64,000 nucleotides of DNA from positions 43,837,598-43,901,597 of the forward strand of contig CM043962.1 of assembly GCA_014529385.2 (NCBI GenBank), given 5' to 3'. This document shows, one piece after another, positions 1 to 10,746 of this stretch; the first letter of the stretch is position 1; the number at the start of each line of letters is the position of its first letter. This DNA is from Adiantum capillus-veneris (lineage: Eukaryota > Streptophyta > Polypodiopsida > Polypodiales > Pteridaceae). Made by a program: the position numbers and the translations under genes. The notes below the pieces were generated by a model, which was given only the letters and a program-made list of their open reading frames with translations, did not search any database and had not been told where the DNA came from.

Positions 1-678
1 AGTGATGTGAAAAATACTTAACTTCGGACTTCCCGGATCACTTGTTACCAAATTTGACATGTGCTCCTATCTCGTCGTGAAATGCACTTTAGGATTTGAA
101 ATTTCTCAATTTGGACTCCGTTTGACCTGTTTCTGAGAAATCTGTCCACTTTGCCAAAATTCTGTCATTTCGGGCTTCCCGCAACTTTTCCCGAATTGTA
201 CTCAATTTTTACCATGGGTTGCCCTTGTCATTAGGATCATCACCATCTATTCTTTTCTTTTTTCTGATCTCGTTTCACCTGCTTTTTTATTTTTCTTTTA
301 CTTTTATTAAGAAAATCATAAAAAATAAAGGAAAATAGCAAATTGAAGCCAAAAAATTTCAAACATACACAATAAATAGCTGGTAACCCTGTGTATATGA
401 ATATACACTTATTTGTGATTTTTGGACTTGGATTACCACTTTTTTCCACTTTTTAGCTCCAAAAACACTCTTATTTAATGATATTTACACGTCTAGAGAC
501 CCAAATTCATCATTTGATCTCTTCTTGTTGCCAGAAAAGGTATATAAGGGAATAAATATTATCAATACCCGCAATCAAACATAAAAATTGCAAAATCATG
601 TAAGACACTGCCCTTGTAATATAATTTTTGTTTTTCTTTGTTTTTGTCGCTTGTAGCTGCTTTGTAGCTCCTGTATAC
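1..678. other. Non-coding 3' flank of gypsy element E1
   Basis: AT-rich DNA with no credible gene. It lies downstream (minus-strand sense) of the E1 polypurine tract, so the E1 3' LTR would be expected here. However, I find no match to the E1 5' LTR end next to the PBS at 9090. Either the 3' LTR is diverged or truncated, or this is 3' untranslated sequence and the LTR lies outside the window. Confidence 0.4.
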
Positions 679-685
679 CTGTATA

Positions 686-699
686 CCTCCCCCCCTCCT
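686..699 (-). other. Polypurine tract of E1
   Basis: On the minus strand this reads AGGAGGGGGGGAGG. It lies just downstream of the last pol remnant, where second-strand priming would start. The run is purine-only, but no LTR can be confirmed beyond it. Confidence 0.5.
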
Positions 700-720
700 A
701 GTCTGAGTCCTCCCGGACGA

Positions 721-1017
721 CTATGAAGTGTCTGTGGGCGAAGCATTGTAGTTGTTTTGGTCATAAGTTCCCAATGCAATTGTAGAGCGATGATACAACA
801 GTCTTTCCAATAAAGCTGCTCTTTGTTTGATTGAAGGATTGGTGGTCGTGTTTTGGGTTGGTTTTGGCACTTCGGTATATAATGTCAAATACTCTGCTGG
901 CGGTTTTGATGAACATACAATACATACAGTGACATATTCATGTACGCTTTCTTTCATTCCTGGCCAATAGACTCCCAATTGTAACAAATTCCTATATGTG
1001 TTCCTTCTTGAACACAT
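721..1017 (-). pseudogene. E1 integrase zinc-finger fragment
   Basis: The reading frame contains LGVYWPGMKESVHEY followed by CIVC. This matches the second half of the HHCC zinc finger that opens gypsy integrases; the matching stretch in E4 reads SGYWWPTLF...CDEC. The first HH half and the whole DDE catalytic core are missing, so no integrase can be made. The frame differs from that of the RNase H ORF ending at 992, and the junction is the fold-back at 982-1031. The last 50 or so residues match nothing I recognise. Confidence 0.65.
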
Positions 1018-1031
1018 ATAGGAATTTGTTA
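982..1031. repeat. 21-bp perfect inverted repeat with 8-nt loop
   Basis: The left arm is 982-1002, the loop 1003-1010 (CCTTCTTG) and the right arm 1011-1031. All 21 positions pair. It sits exactly where the RNase H frame ends and the integrase fragment begins, so it marks the pol deletion junction. Confidence 0.9.
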
Positions 1032-1924
1032 TCTACTCCTATAGGGTCTTCTCCATTTGTCAATCGCGAAAGATGATCAGCTCTAAGATGTGTTTTTCCT
1101 ACCGTGAAGTCGAATTCCAGTAAGATAATGAACCATCTCACTATTCTCCCGGTATTGCATGGTTTATTCACTAGGTAGAGCAAGGCTTGGTGATCCGTAA
1201 AAAACACAAACTTGTTGGCTAGAAGATAATGCCGAAATTTCTTCACAGCATATATCATTCCTAATCCTTCTCGCTTTGTTGTGGTGTAATTCTTCTCTGC
1301 ATTGTTGAGCTGTCGACTGGCGTAACAGATAGGAAAATCCATGTTTCCTTCTTCTGGCTGAGCCAGAATGCATCCTATTGCATATGCCGAAGCATCTATA
1401 TGCACATGGAATATCTTCTCCCAATCTGGTGATTTCAAGACTGGAGCAGTAATGAGTGCCTCTTTCAATTTCTTGAATGATTCCTCACACTCCTCTGTCC
1501 ATTCAAAGTTCACTATTAGCCTGTAAAGTGGTTGGCCTATTATAACGTACATGTAAATGAATCGTCTATAATATCCGCAATGTCCCATAAAGCTCTGTAC
1601 TTGTTTCGCATTGGTTGGTCTAGGCATATCCACTATAACTTTAATCTTCTCTAAATCCGTGGATATTCCGTTTTGTGAGACAATATGTCCCAGAATTCTG
1701 CCCTGTCGGACCATAAACACACATTTCTCAGGATTGAGACAAATGCGATATGTCCTACATTTCTCAAATACCTTTCTTAGGTGTTCTAGATGCTCATCTC
1801 TCAGAAGAGAATGTACACATAAGTCATCCATGTATATTTCTAGAAACAACCTTAAGTATTCTTTGAAAGCATGCGTCATCAGCCTCTGGAAGGTTGCGAG
1901 AGCATTAGTTAGACCAAAAGGCAT
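992..1924 (-). pseudogene. E1 reverse transcriptase palm + RNase H
   Basis: This 310-codon stretch continues the upstream RT frame after a nonsense codon (TAG, 1931-1933). It opens with the RT motif MPFGLTNA, then the catalytic YMDD box at residues 31-34, the LGHIVS connection motif near residue 78 and a Ty3-type RNase H from about residue 170. The RNase H acidic residues are seen in HIDASAYAIG, TKREGLGM and FFTDHQALLYL. RT copies the element RNA into DNA and RNase H removes the RNA strand. It ends out of frame at the fold-back where about 80 residues and the integrase start are lost. Catalytic residues are intact, so decay is recent or mild. Confidence 0.9.
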
Positions 1925-1930
1925 AACCCG

Positions 1931-4645
1931 CTAAGCATAAATCCCCCACTCCGTTGCAAAAGCTGTTTTATGTTGATCTGCCGGTGCTATTGTTAGCTGG
2001 TTATATCCTGAAAAACCATCAAGAAATGAGTATGCTGTTTTCCCTGATACACGCTCTAGAACATGATCAGTTATCGGCAGGGGATAATTGTCCCTGATTG
2101 TTGCAGCATTCACTTTCTTTAAGTTGACACACACTCGGAGTTTTCTGTTCTTCTTGGGTACCACCACAATCGGAGATACCCAATCGGTGTGTTCAATCTC
2201 GTATATGAATTCAGCTTCCATTAGCTTATCTATCTCTTCTTTGATTCGCTTAGCAAACGTATCATTATATGTGTATGGTCTCTGTCTGCTAGGCTTTGCA
2301 TCTTGTTTTAGTGGGATTGTGTGTTGGCATATCGATGGGTCAACTCCCCTTAAGTCCTTATAAGACCATGCAAACACATCCCTGTACTCTCGGAGAAGAC
2401 TCAAAAGTCTCTCTTCCTTGCCTGGAGACAAATCTGTGGCTATGTACACCGGTCTAGGTGTCTCACCTGGAGCTGCTAAATCAACTTTTTTTGCATCCTC
2501 CGGTCCGTCATAAGATCCGTTCTCCTTTCTCTCCCGAATAGGTTGGGTTAATACCACCTTCCTATCCTCTATTGTGAATTTCCTGTAGTGAGAGGGAACA
2601 TCCATGTTTTCCTTGATTTTGGCGTTTTCGTCCTCTCCACTCTCAATTTCTGTCGTCCAAACTTCTTTCAGAGTTTTCTTGAGCTCTCTGTACTTGTTTC
2701 TACGTTCTAACTTGGACTCCGTGTGTTCTCTGTTGCGCTTGTTCTTTTCTGATTTTTCTGTTTCAGTTTTCGTTTCATTCCTTTGAACTTGATTTCTTGA
2801 GCTTCTTTTGTCTTTTCGTAAGCTCTTTTGCTCATTGCCTCTCATTCTTCCAGAAATCTTGTCCTTAACACAATCTTCCGCCTTTACTAGCATTAGGAAT
2901 TGATTTTTTCCTCTTATTCTAGGCATCGGATTGGTTCTAACCCCCTTTGTTTTTCTCTTTGCTCTAAAGCGTTTCTGGTGTTGTTTAGTTTGGTTCGGAA
3001 AATCATAAAATCGGACATCCGTTATAGTTTCTTCGTTTCCATTTGAATTGTCCGTTGACTCGTTGTCTGCTTCATTTCTCCACTCTGGATGATCGGGAAT
3101 GTCGTGAAACACCTCTTCTTCATCTTCCTTTTCCAGTGGATCGTTCTTTTCAGTTTCTTTTTCGAGTATAGTTCTCAGCATGAAGTACGGAACCACATCG
3201 TACCCGTCCTTGTCGCAAAATTTCGTTGTGGGACCATCCGAAATTGCACAAACATCTAGGGTTGCTAGAATGTGTGTCCATTCTAATGGTTCAAGCGTGT
3301 ACTCTGGAAAGGGTTCTCCTATATAAGTTTCGTCTTCGATAGCCCTTTCTAAAACATATTCTTCTCGCCTCAGACTTCCACATTTCGAGGCCCCACACAT
3401 CCATAACTCCTTGGGCTTACCTAACCAAGCTGGAAATTCGGATCCCGCCAAAGTAGCTGAATCAAACTCCTCTACCGGTGTTCGGTGCACATCTTTGTAG
3501 CTATGGTCTTTCAGGTTCACAGGTGTAGTGGTTTCCATATTTCTCAGGTATATGTGATCGTAGCCCCAATCCTGGACCATTTTCAATTGTCTCATGAATG
3601 GTCTTCCCAGTATGATATCATAGTTATTCTCCTTGCCAAAATCGACAATAGCAAAAGTATGTTCGTATTCAATGCCGCAAGAAGTCACTACGACTTTCTC
3701 TAATAACCCCATAGGTTTCTCCATGTGTCCATCTGCTAATTGGAGTTTCAACCTAGTCTTCCTTATTGCTGGTTTCCCCCATTTTTTCAAGATTTCTTTT
3801 GTAGCAATGGCTACCCCAGCTCCGCTGTCTAGTATTTCCATCGTGTTCACTCCTTGGAATTCAACTGGTAAGGTTGTATTCCCCTCTTCACCTTCGCAAT
3901 ACTCTCCGACCTTGTTTAAGGGTACAGGCTTAGCGTTCTTTTGTGGTTTGCTCAGCTCTTGTATACCCTCTTGCAGTCTCGATGTTGGGTCTTTTATCCC
4001 AAATTTCTCCAAGCATTTTCCTACAGTGGTCCACATATGTGGTCTTAGCCTCAAAAGCTCAGCTAGAGTGATAGTGCATGTCACTGGTGTTGACAAGATC
4101 TCTATCAATCCTTGCGAGTCCATGATTTTTTCTGATGAGATTCTTCGTGAGGGAAGTGCTCTAATCTCGGATTTTGCTTCATACTCTCCTAAGTATGAAG
4201 GTAAGGTATTCAGTGAATGAGGTTTGCTCTCCATTGTTCTAACAGAGCCCCCATCTCCCCAGTAAGATTGCAGATCCAAGTCCACTTGAGATCCTGCCTC
4301 AAATTCCACTATGGGAGGATTCCTGATGTCCTTTTCCCAATTTGTCTGATTAGCTTGGTAACTTAGCTCGTTTGCAAAGTTTGCCTCTCTCACTTGTTTC
4401 CAAAATTCATTGTAATCCTCATCTCTTCCGTAAATCCTCTGTATGACTGGATGAAAACTCTCTATCTCCTGATCGGTTGTGTTCAATACTATGCGGTCAT
4501 CCTTGTGTGTATCTTCAAGCTTTTGTGCACTGGGAGTCTTTTCAGCTACCCGTGAAATGATAGTCTCTTGCTGAATTGGGTTTTTCGTTCCACAATTCAT
4601 TGTTTCTCTTGGTGGTTCTAATAAGGCTTGTGCAGTCTCGATCAT
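1931..4645 (-). pseudogene. E1 pol N-terminal half: protease and RT fingers
   Basis: This 904-codon frame follows a single in-frame TAG after gag and starts with an ATG one codon later. A retropepsin domain lies around residues 255-375, with the active site LDSGAG near 272 and the closing ILGRPFM motif. A long charged spacer (Asp/Glu-rich, then Lys/Arg-rich) fills residues about 470-740. RT fingers begin near residue 785 and include SPIVVVPKK and SFLDGFSGYNQL. The frame stops at TAG 1931-1933, inside a conserved RT stretch that continues in the same frame as MPFGLTNA. That stop is a true inactivating mutation, unlike the one between gag and PR. Confidence 0.9.
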
Positions 4646-4648
4646 TCT

Positions 4649-6322
4649 CTAGCACATTTCAAGTCTCTGCTTTTCCAATTCCGCGTTTGGGTATGTCATC
4701 CACCTCTGTTCTTGTGTTTGGTTGGTCTTTAACCTAGCTTCGTAAGCTCTCATCAGTGCGTCCAATGGTTCGTGTACTTTGTCGACTAGCACTGATCCCC
4801 CTGAGCTTAAGCTCGTTGTTTCTTTGATACTCTTTTGTTTTTTTCTTTCCGGGCTCATCTCTCGTTTCCCGTTTTGACTCTCAAGTTTTTCTAATCTATC
4901 TTTAGTTCGCTTTAGTTCCTCAGCTAGAATAGCGTCTTCACGTTCTTTTCTCAACTTCATGCGTGCTTTTCTAGCTTTCCATGTGTTTCTCTGACTCTGC
5001 GGTCCTTGACTAACCACTTCAGTTACTAACTTTCCATTCTCAGGTTCTCTAGTGGTTTTCTTAGCTTGAGCTCTAGTAACAACTTGCGTTGGTATCAGAG
5101 TTTCATTTTCAGACCCACTGCTGGTAGGAATAGTTTCTAACATATTCAATGTCGTCTTCTGCACTTTGTTTGGATTCTTTGAACAATCCTCAATGAAGTG
5201 AGTAACCCCACACTCAGTGCAATAAGCGTTAATTCTAATGATTTCCGTACGTGGACAAACATTCATCAGATGGTCACCTCCACACTTGTAACAGGGTCCT
5301 AGTGCTAGTCTTGGTCCCACTTGATTCGTCCTTTGTGGATAGGATGGTCTTTGTCCTGTTAACCCTCCATGAGCTATGAACATCAATGTTCTTGGGTCCA
5401 AATTGTATCTCTCTTCATCAGAAGCACTTGTAACTGTTGGTGTTCCAAAATTCCCAATCATGCCCCATGGTTCTGGTTGTTTGGGTTCTTCTGGTGGGTA
5501 ATACACAGTTGGAGACATGTGTGCACCAGATTCTTCATAATAGACTTGAACAGGCACTAAGGCTTGTTCTTCATGATTCTCTAAGGTTGGTGCATATCTA
5601 ATGCCCACTAGTCTTGCTCTTGGTAAAGGTGGTTGTTGTCCCAATACCGATTGCGGTCTTTCTATCCCCATAGGTCCTGGTACATTTCCCGCTGGGTATC
5701 GAGGTACTGGATGTACTTGAGGTGGTGCTAATTGAGCAGGAGGTGCATACTGACGCTCCCTTACATACCCTTTGTTGTAATAGCACTCCTCTGTTGGATG
5801 GTTTGTCCATTTTTGTTCAATAGCACACCATTTCAGTGGTTTTGGCAATGGTTTTTGGTATGGTGCCATCCTTTTTAGAGCATCTTCTATCATTTGCTCT
5901 ACATTTGGCATGGTTGTTGTTTGAACATTTTTTTTAGTGGTAGTCTCGCTCGCTATGGAGGAAGAGCTACTAGATGCAAAATCTGTATCTGCTGACACCT
6001 CTCCATAAACCGTACAGTTATCCACTAAGTACAATGCTTCTCTCGTTACTTGCTTGAAACTTGTACAAGCTTTCAAGTGCAAGTCCTTTCTCAATCCTTC
6101 AATAAAGAGAACAGATAGTCTGTCATCTTGTGGTCGTTCACGTACTGGACATCTCTCAATGTATTGTTTGAAGCGAAGTGAAGCTTCCTTCACTTTTTCG
6201 TGTTCTCTCTGTTTAAAAGCATATATTTGTGAGACCGTATTGTGCTTAATCCCTCGTTTTGAGAATTCCTTAGCAAACTCTCTTAGCAAATGGTCAATGT
6301 CATGGAATCCCCCTCTGTTCAA
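4649..6322 (-). pseudogene. E1 gag C-terminal part with zinc knuckles
   Basis: 557 codons in the same frame as the gag segment above it, from which it is separated by one TAA (6326-6328) inside the conserved capsid-like region. The N-terminal 70 residues complete the retrotransposon gag domain. Two zinc knuckles follow: CYKCGGDHLMNVC near residue 342 and CTECGVTHFIEDC near 364, both CX2CX3HX4C. A less regular Cys/His cluster lies near 161. The C-terminal 150 residues are highly charged and probably coiled-coil. Gag forms the particle and binds the RNA genome. The frame ends at TAG 4649-4651, one codon before the ATG of the PR-RT frame. Confidence 0.85.
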
Positions 6323-6325
6323 TGG

Positions 6326-6733
6326 TTAAAACCATGTCAATGCCGTACCTTCTAGAGTAAGACCAAATCCCTTGTATTGTGTATGGAAATCGGTTATCTG
6401 CTCAGCTCTTAAGACTTGCTTAAAGAGTGACACATGTGCATACGGATCTCCTGAACCACCATACTTCTTTGGCATACACTTGGCTACTTGAGATGGTCTC
6501 ATACGTCTATGGTCTGCTACCAATCTCATTGCTCCTGTGTCTTGGCTAAAGCTTTCTCTAGCATCATGGACTTCATGGGTTACCCTTGTCGGTTCCCCTG
6601 CCCTGAATCTACTACTAGGAGGTAAAAGTGATGGTTCCGCTTTGAACCTTGGACCTGGAGTGGTATACGTGGGGATTGGAACTGCACTACCTCGATTCGT
6701 ATCCATTGACTCTCTGGAATGTAATGATCCCAT
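6326..6733 (-). pseudogene. E1 gag N-terminal part
   Basis: 135 codons starting at an in-frame ATG seven codons after the TAG that closes ORF0. The segment VAKCMPKKYGGSGDPYAHV to the end is the start of a Ty3-type gag domain; E4 has the matching VAKLTQKFSGDGDARKHME. It ends at a TAA after TWF, where the related gag of E4 is open, so this stop is a disabling mutation. Confidence 0.8.
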
Positions 6734-6751
6734 TGGTCCGGGCTTCGAGTA

Positions 6752-7669
6752 CTAAGGTTGACTGAAAGAGTCAGCAGCCTGAGTTCTTTGTCCTCCTGTC
6801 GTCATTGGGTTTTGCACTCCATTTGTTGGTGCCGGTCTTTGTGAGCTAGAAGTAACATAATACTGATGTAGTGGTCCCCCAAAGTATGTATATCCTTCTA
6901 ATTCTTTCTTGCCCATTGTTGAGTATTGCCTCCCATACTTGTCGTAAGCGGCAATTTTCACTTCTGATCCCTCTATGTAGGTAAAGACATAAAGTCTTTT
7001 TTGGTCTGTCAACTCTCCAGTGTAGGGTTCTTCACATCTATAATAGAGATCTTGCTCCCCATTATTATATTTGTATAGCCCCACATAGATGTTATCAGTG
7101 TTGATCCTTGTAGTTTCATTCTCTCTTCTTAACCTCGCATCAGGGAAGTTCATAATTGGTGCTTTCTCCTCAAGTTCTTCATCTACTTTGGCTTTGGTGC
7201 CCATCAATCCCCACTTGTCCACAATGTTAGGGTTTAGGACTACCAAATACATGGTACCCTCGTCATCTAGATATCTATCTCCGCTATAGCTCACAGGCAC
7301 TAAGTCCTTGAACTCACTAGGTCTATCTTCTATCTTTACACAATAGCGGTCCATTCCATCTTTGTAGATCTTGGCACCTTGCTCATTGTCGTACTGGTAT
7401 TTTATGAACAATAGCTTCATTGTGGCGGAAGGGTTTGATGGTCCTGCTGCCATATTTTCTCTGTTGTTCAAGTTCAAGTGTTCCAAGTGTTCGGTGAAAA
7501 TCTCGTAAGATCTCTCCGAAGAAGTATCAGAAACACTTCCTTCAAAGATCGGCTCTAATGGTTGCACCCAACTTTGGTTTACACTTCCCTCGGTTGATAT
7601 GACACTTGCTTGTTCCCCTTGTTTTGGTTGGTTATTCTGGAGATTCCTGCCCGATCTCAAATTCATCAA
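6752..7669 (-). CDS. E1 ORF0: leader protein upstream of gag
   Basis: An intact 305-codon ORF that begins MMNLRSGR. E4 has the same MNLRSGR start in the same place. The N-terminus is basic and low in complexity. Residues about 80-270 look like a folded, Tyr-rich domain (many YKY, YFGG and LYYRC segments), and a Pro/Gln-rich tail leads to the TAG at 6752-6754. I do not recognise the domain. An extra ORF upstream of gag is known in Ogre/Tat elements; position and frame suggest this is one, made alone or as a readthrough fusion with gag. Alternative: it is simply the N-terminal part of a long gag. Confidence 0.7.
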   Translation of the reverse strand: MMNLRSGRNLQNNQPKQGEQASVISTEGSVNQSWVQPLEPIFEGSVSDTSSERSYEIFTEHLEHLNLNNRENMAAGPSNPSATMKLLFIKYQYDNEQGAKIYKDGMDRYCVKIEDRPSEFKDLVPVSYSGDRYLDDEGTMYLVVLNPNIVDKWGLMGTKAKVDEELEEKAPIMNFPDARLRRENETTRINTDNIYVGLYKYNNGEQDLYYRCEEPYTGELTDQKRLYVFTYIEGSEVKIAAYDKYGRQYSTMGKKELEGYTYFGGPLHQYYVTSSSQRPAPTNGVQNPMTTGGQRTQAADSFSQP

Positions 7670-9069
7670 TTCCCCTAAAGGACTTTAACTTTTCCGTCTC
7701 GGCAATTTGTTTTCCCAAGTTTTTGTGGTCAGAATTGATCCAAACTGATTGATACTTGGTCAATTGTTTAATCTTGTCAGTTGGACAACTTCTGTTTCAT
7801 CAAGTGAGAATTTTGTTGCAGTTATGCTGAAAAAGACATTATACACGTATGATGTCTTTTTTCACAGATTTGGACTATTTTGGTTATGCTCACTCTCAGT
7901 AGCCCCCTTATGCTCTGTCCACTCACAAAATTCAGTTTGAACTCTGTTTAAGCAAGTTATGGCTGATTTAGGCTTTTCTTGGCAATTTTCCACTTTTGAC
8001 TTGTTTTGGGTCAATTGTGATCCAAATGGGATGAAACTTGAAATATAACCTATAGACAGCTATTACAATGGATCTGTGTTGGCAAAGTATCAAAATATGT
8101 CCAAAATTAGGTCAAAGACATCATACGCGTATGATGTCTTTTTCATCAATTTGGATCAAGACTTGATATTTATGCTTTCTACAGTGTTTGTAACAATCTT
8201 GTCAGGTCAGATATCAAAAATAAGCAGTGGATGTGCTAAAAGATATCATACGCGTATGATGTCTTTTGTCCCAGATTTTGACTATTCTTGGTTTTAAGCC
8301 TTCTCCAATGTTTATAATTGAGTTTCAAGTGTTTTTGTCAGGTTTGAATGTAAAAACAAGATCTGAATCCAAAATTTCCTATTCTTTGCATTTCTTGGAT
8401 CCGACTTGTCTTTTTGGGTTTCTTTGAGTGTTAATGCTCTTGTTTTAAGTTGAAATTAGGGTACAACCCCCCTTTTGAACACTCTGGTAAAGTCAAAATT
8501 TCTGTTTTGGTCTCTGTTTGGTCATTTAGACATCATACGCGTATGATGTCTAAAGTTGCAGATTTCCAGTTTTTTGGCACAGAATCCTTCCTAAAGCTTT
8601 CTCAAGTGCTCAGCAACTCCCAGATACACAGAAAATTTCTCTGACTTTTGTTTATTGCAAGTTTCACTACTAACTCGACGGTTTAGTGATCTAACATGCA
8701 ATCAACCATATCAAGCAAATACTCCAATGATTACTAGCTCTAGATCAAGATCAAATGAAGTCCTACCTAAGCTATTGCTAATCATAAAATGGGTTTGGTA
8801 ATTGTGATTTTAAAGAGATCCACTGCCACTCACGGACTAGCAAATTCTTCTTCTATCAACAACTACTCGACACCAACAAAACAACAAACAAATCTAAGCT
8901 AAACTAAAAATACTGTCAACACGGAAGACCCAGGAATACCCCACTTCCTAGTATCTCTCGAGATCTTCGGAGTCCACCACTCCTAGATCTTTTCTAACTA
9001 AAGTATACAAAGTAGTTTATACGACTCACCTCGTAGGATTAGTCTAAGGTCACCTACTTAGGGCTCTCG
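7670..9069 (-). other. E1 leader (5' UTR) between PBS and ORF0
   Basis: 1.4 kb without a credible ORF. The half nearest ORF0 (7680-8650) is built of loosely related segments, each holding the CATACGCGTATG palindrome followed by T-rich sequence. The half nearest the PBS is unique and AT-rich. Confidence 0.7.
7834..8551. repeat. Four copies of a 24-bp palindrome in the E1 leader
   Basis: Copies lie at 7834-7857, 8116-8139, 8241-8264 and 8528-8551. The half-site is AGACATCATACG followed by its reverse complement. Copies 2 and 4 are perfect and extend to 28 bp (8114-8141) and 30 bp (8525-8554). Copy 3 has one mismatch (GATATC). Copy 1 has two altered positions. Spacings are 282, 125 and 287 bp. 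The flanks are related but diverged, so the palindrome is conserved beyond its surroundings. The centre ACGCGT also fits the plant CAMTA binding consensus. Confidence 0.9.
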
Positions 9070-9087
9070 TCCCTGGCAACGGCGCCA
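9070..9087 (-). other. Primer-binding site of E1 (tRNA-Asp type)
   Basis: On the minus strand this reads TGGCGCCGTTGCCAGGGA, two bases inside the LTR end. It pairs with the 3' end of plant tRNA-Asp with about one mismatch. This primer is typical of Athila/Tat-type elements. Confidence 0.85.
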
Positions 9088-9089
9088 AA

Positions 9090-10746
9090 TGTTAAGGCGG
9101 TTACGCCGCTAGCGGAAGCTAAATAGCGAGAACTCAACCAACAACAGAATTTGTCAGACGAGGATGGAGCTTGACCCGCAAGCGCATGGAAACAACTAGG
9201 TGGGTGTCAAATCACCTACTCGACCTTCTAATGACAATCACTACTAAGGAAATCAAATCTAAATTTTAAAATACGCAAGTGACTGAAATCCGTACTACGA
9301 ACGAATGCTATACAAAACAGGATCTAGAATCATTGAATCGATCTCAAACTCAAGGGGAAGTCTATACACTAGGTAAGAACAACACACTAAAGACTTGAAC
9401 TGCAAAATCAACCTATAACCACTCCGTGCGGTAAACGCGTATGAAGACAGGCCAAAAAATACAGGTGACCGAAACTTGACCCCGATGGTACTAATGCGTA
9501 GCTCTACTCATTGTGGTTCTATAGATATGTTGCACGCTCAATTCCGACACACGAGTTGGAAGAAAACTCACACCGAAGCTCGTAGGAACTTACCACACAT
9601 AGAAGCCGATAGCGCGCACTCTTGGTATCTGTGCGTAGCTCTCGCCGTTGCTAACACAATGGCGGTGTCGCTTCTCCAATGGCGGCTCCGTAGCTCGCGT
9701 AGCAAGTAGATAAGACTCTCTCTCTCTCACTCACTCTCTCTCTCAGACATAGTCACGGCGTGCAAAAACTCACTTTGATTAATAATCTGAATCCTCTAGG
9801 TTACAAAAACTTTGGCTTATATACCTCAGCCTTGGAGGTGAGAACATCTCTAACTAATTACATCAACAAGTGAAATTACTTCGGGATTACAAGCTGGAAA
9901 CTCAATTGAGTCCCGTTACTTAATGAATGGCTCAAATCAAAATTAATGTCGGAAAGACAGTTATTACAATCAATGGTTACAAAATGATGAGTGTGAGCAA
10001 AAATGTGGGTGTGATCCTCTGCTGGCTCAACAGCCACTCACTGCTATCATGTCCTACCTGCAAGTTGGCTAAATGGGAAAGATGATATAAAGAAGCTATA
10101 TAGGGAAGTAGACCCCCTCTAGAGAGCTTAATGGAGAACCAGGAAACCTGTTGAGGAAAGAAAAATAGAGGATCTAGCAGAAGGATATGATGTAGATCTT
10201 CAACTTTAGGTAGAGGTGTGTAATGAGGTTCATAGAGCAATGGAGAGCTTCAATAGAAGGTAAGTTTGAGGAGAATGCAGTAAGCTTGAGGAGGGAAAGG
10301 AGGTTCAAACTTTTGTTGCAGAGCTTCTGGGGATGGAAAAGTGACATTGAGGAAAGAGATGCAACTTGCAAGGTGGAGTGACAAGAAGTGAGAGAAGAGG
10401 GAGAGGGAGGAAATGATCAACACGCTTTTGGAGGGACCCCCCTTTAGGAGAGAGGGGGGGGAGAAACTGGCAACCACTAGAGAGAAAAGGAATGGTTTTT
10501 ACCCCAAATTTTTAGAGAAAAGTTCAGTTTTTTTAATTAATAAGAGATAAGAGATTTTCTCTTTATATTTTAAAAGTGAGTACAAGTTTAACCACTTACT
10601 TTTGGGTCCTGCCATACCCACCATTTCAGTCCACACATAACATCCATCCATTTGCACATTCCATAATCTCATTTTTAATCCCATGGCAAATAAAGCGGCC
10701 TCCTTAAACCCCATCCCCTTCCTAATGTCTTTAAAGATTTTGCACT
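9090..10746 (-). mobile_element. E1 5' LTR
   Basis: The LTR edge at 9090 is secure: minus-strand sequence ends ...CTTAACA directly before the PBS. A TATA box on the minus strand (TATATAAG, 9816-9823) is consistent with U3 at higher and R/U5 at lower coordinates. A short imperfect CT tract lies at 9715-9745. No ORF is supported. The outer edge is uncertain; I take it to be where E8 internal sequence starts. Confidence 0.6.

Larger units (their letters stand above)
679..10746 (-). mobile_element. E1: Ty3/gypsy LTR retrotransposon (Athila/Tat-like), decayed
   Basis: Read on the minus strand the order is LTR, PBS, long leader, ORF0, gag, protease, RT, RNase H, integrase fragment, polypurine tract. 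The PBS matches the 3' end of tRNA-Asp, as is usual for the Athila/Tat lineages. ORF0, gag and pol all lie in one reading frame from 7669 to 992, broken by four stops (TAG 6752, TAA 6326, TAG 4649, TAG 1931). Most of the integrase is deleted and no 3' LTR is recognised. The upper boundary near 10746 is set by the start of E8 internal sequence, not by a visible target-site duplication. Confidence 0.8.

Noticed and set aside
1-678. E1 3' LTR
   Set aside because: I looked for the E1 LTR end (TGTTAAGGCGG and neighbours) and for its outer sequence here and found no match, so I did not call an LTR.
1931-1933. RT-internal TAG of E1 as a programmed stop
   Set aside because: It falls inside a conserved RT stretch with no module border; E4 and E3 give no parallel. 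Treated as an ordinary nonsense mutation, as is TAA 6326.
992-4645. Endogenous pararetrovirus (caulimovirid) instead of a gypsy element
   Set aside because: LTR edge, tRNA-Asp PBS, polypurine tract and an integrase finger are present, and no movement protein is seen.
7834-8551. CRISPR-like array of palindromic repeats
   Set aside because: Only four copies at uneven 125-287 bp spacing, in a plant retrotransposon leader; no cas genes and the wrong domain of life.
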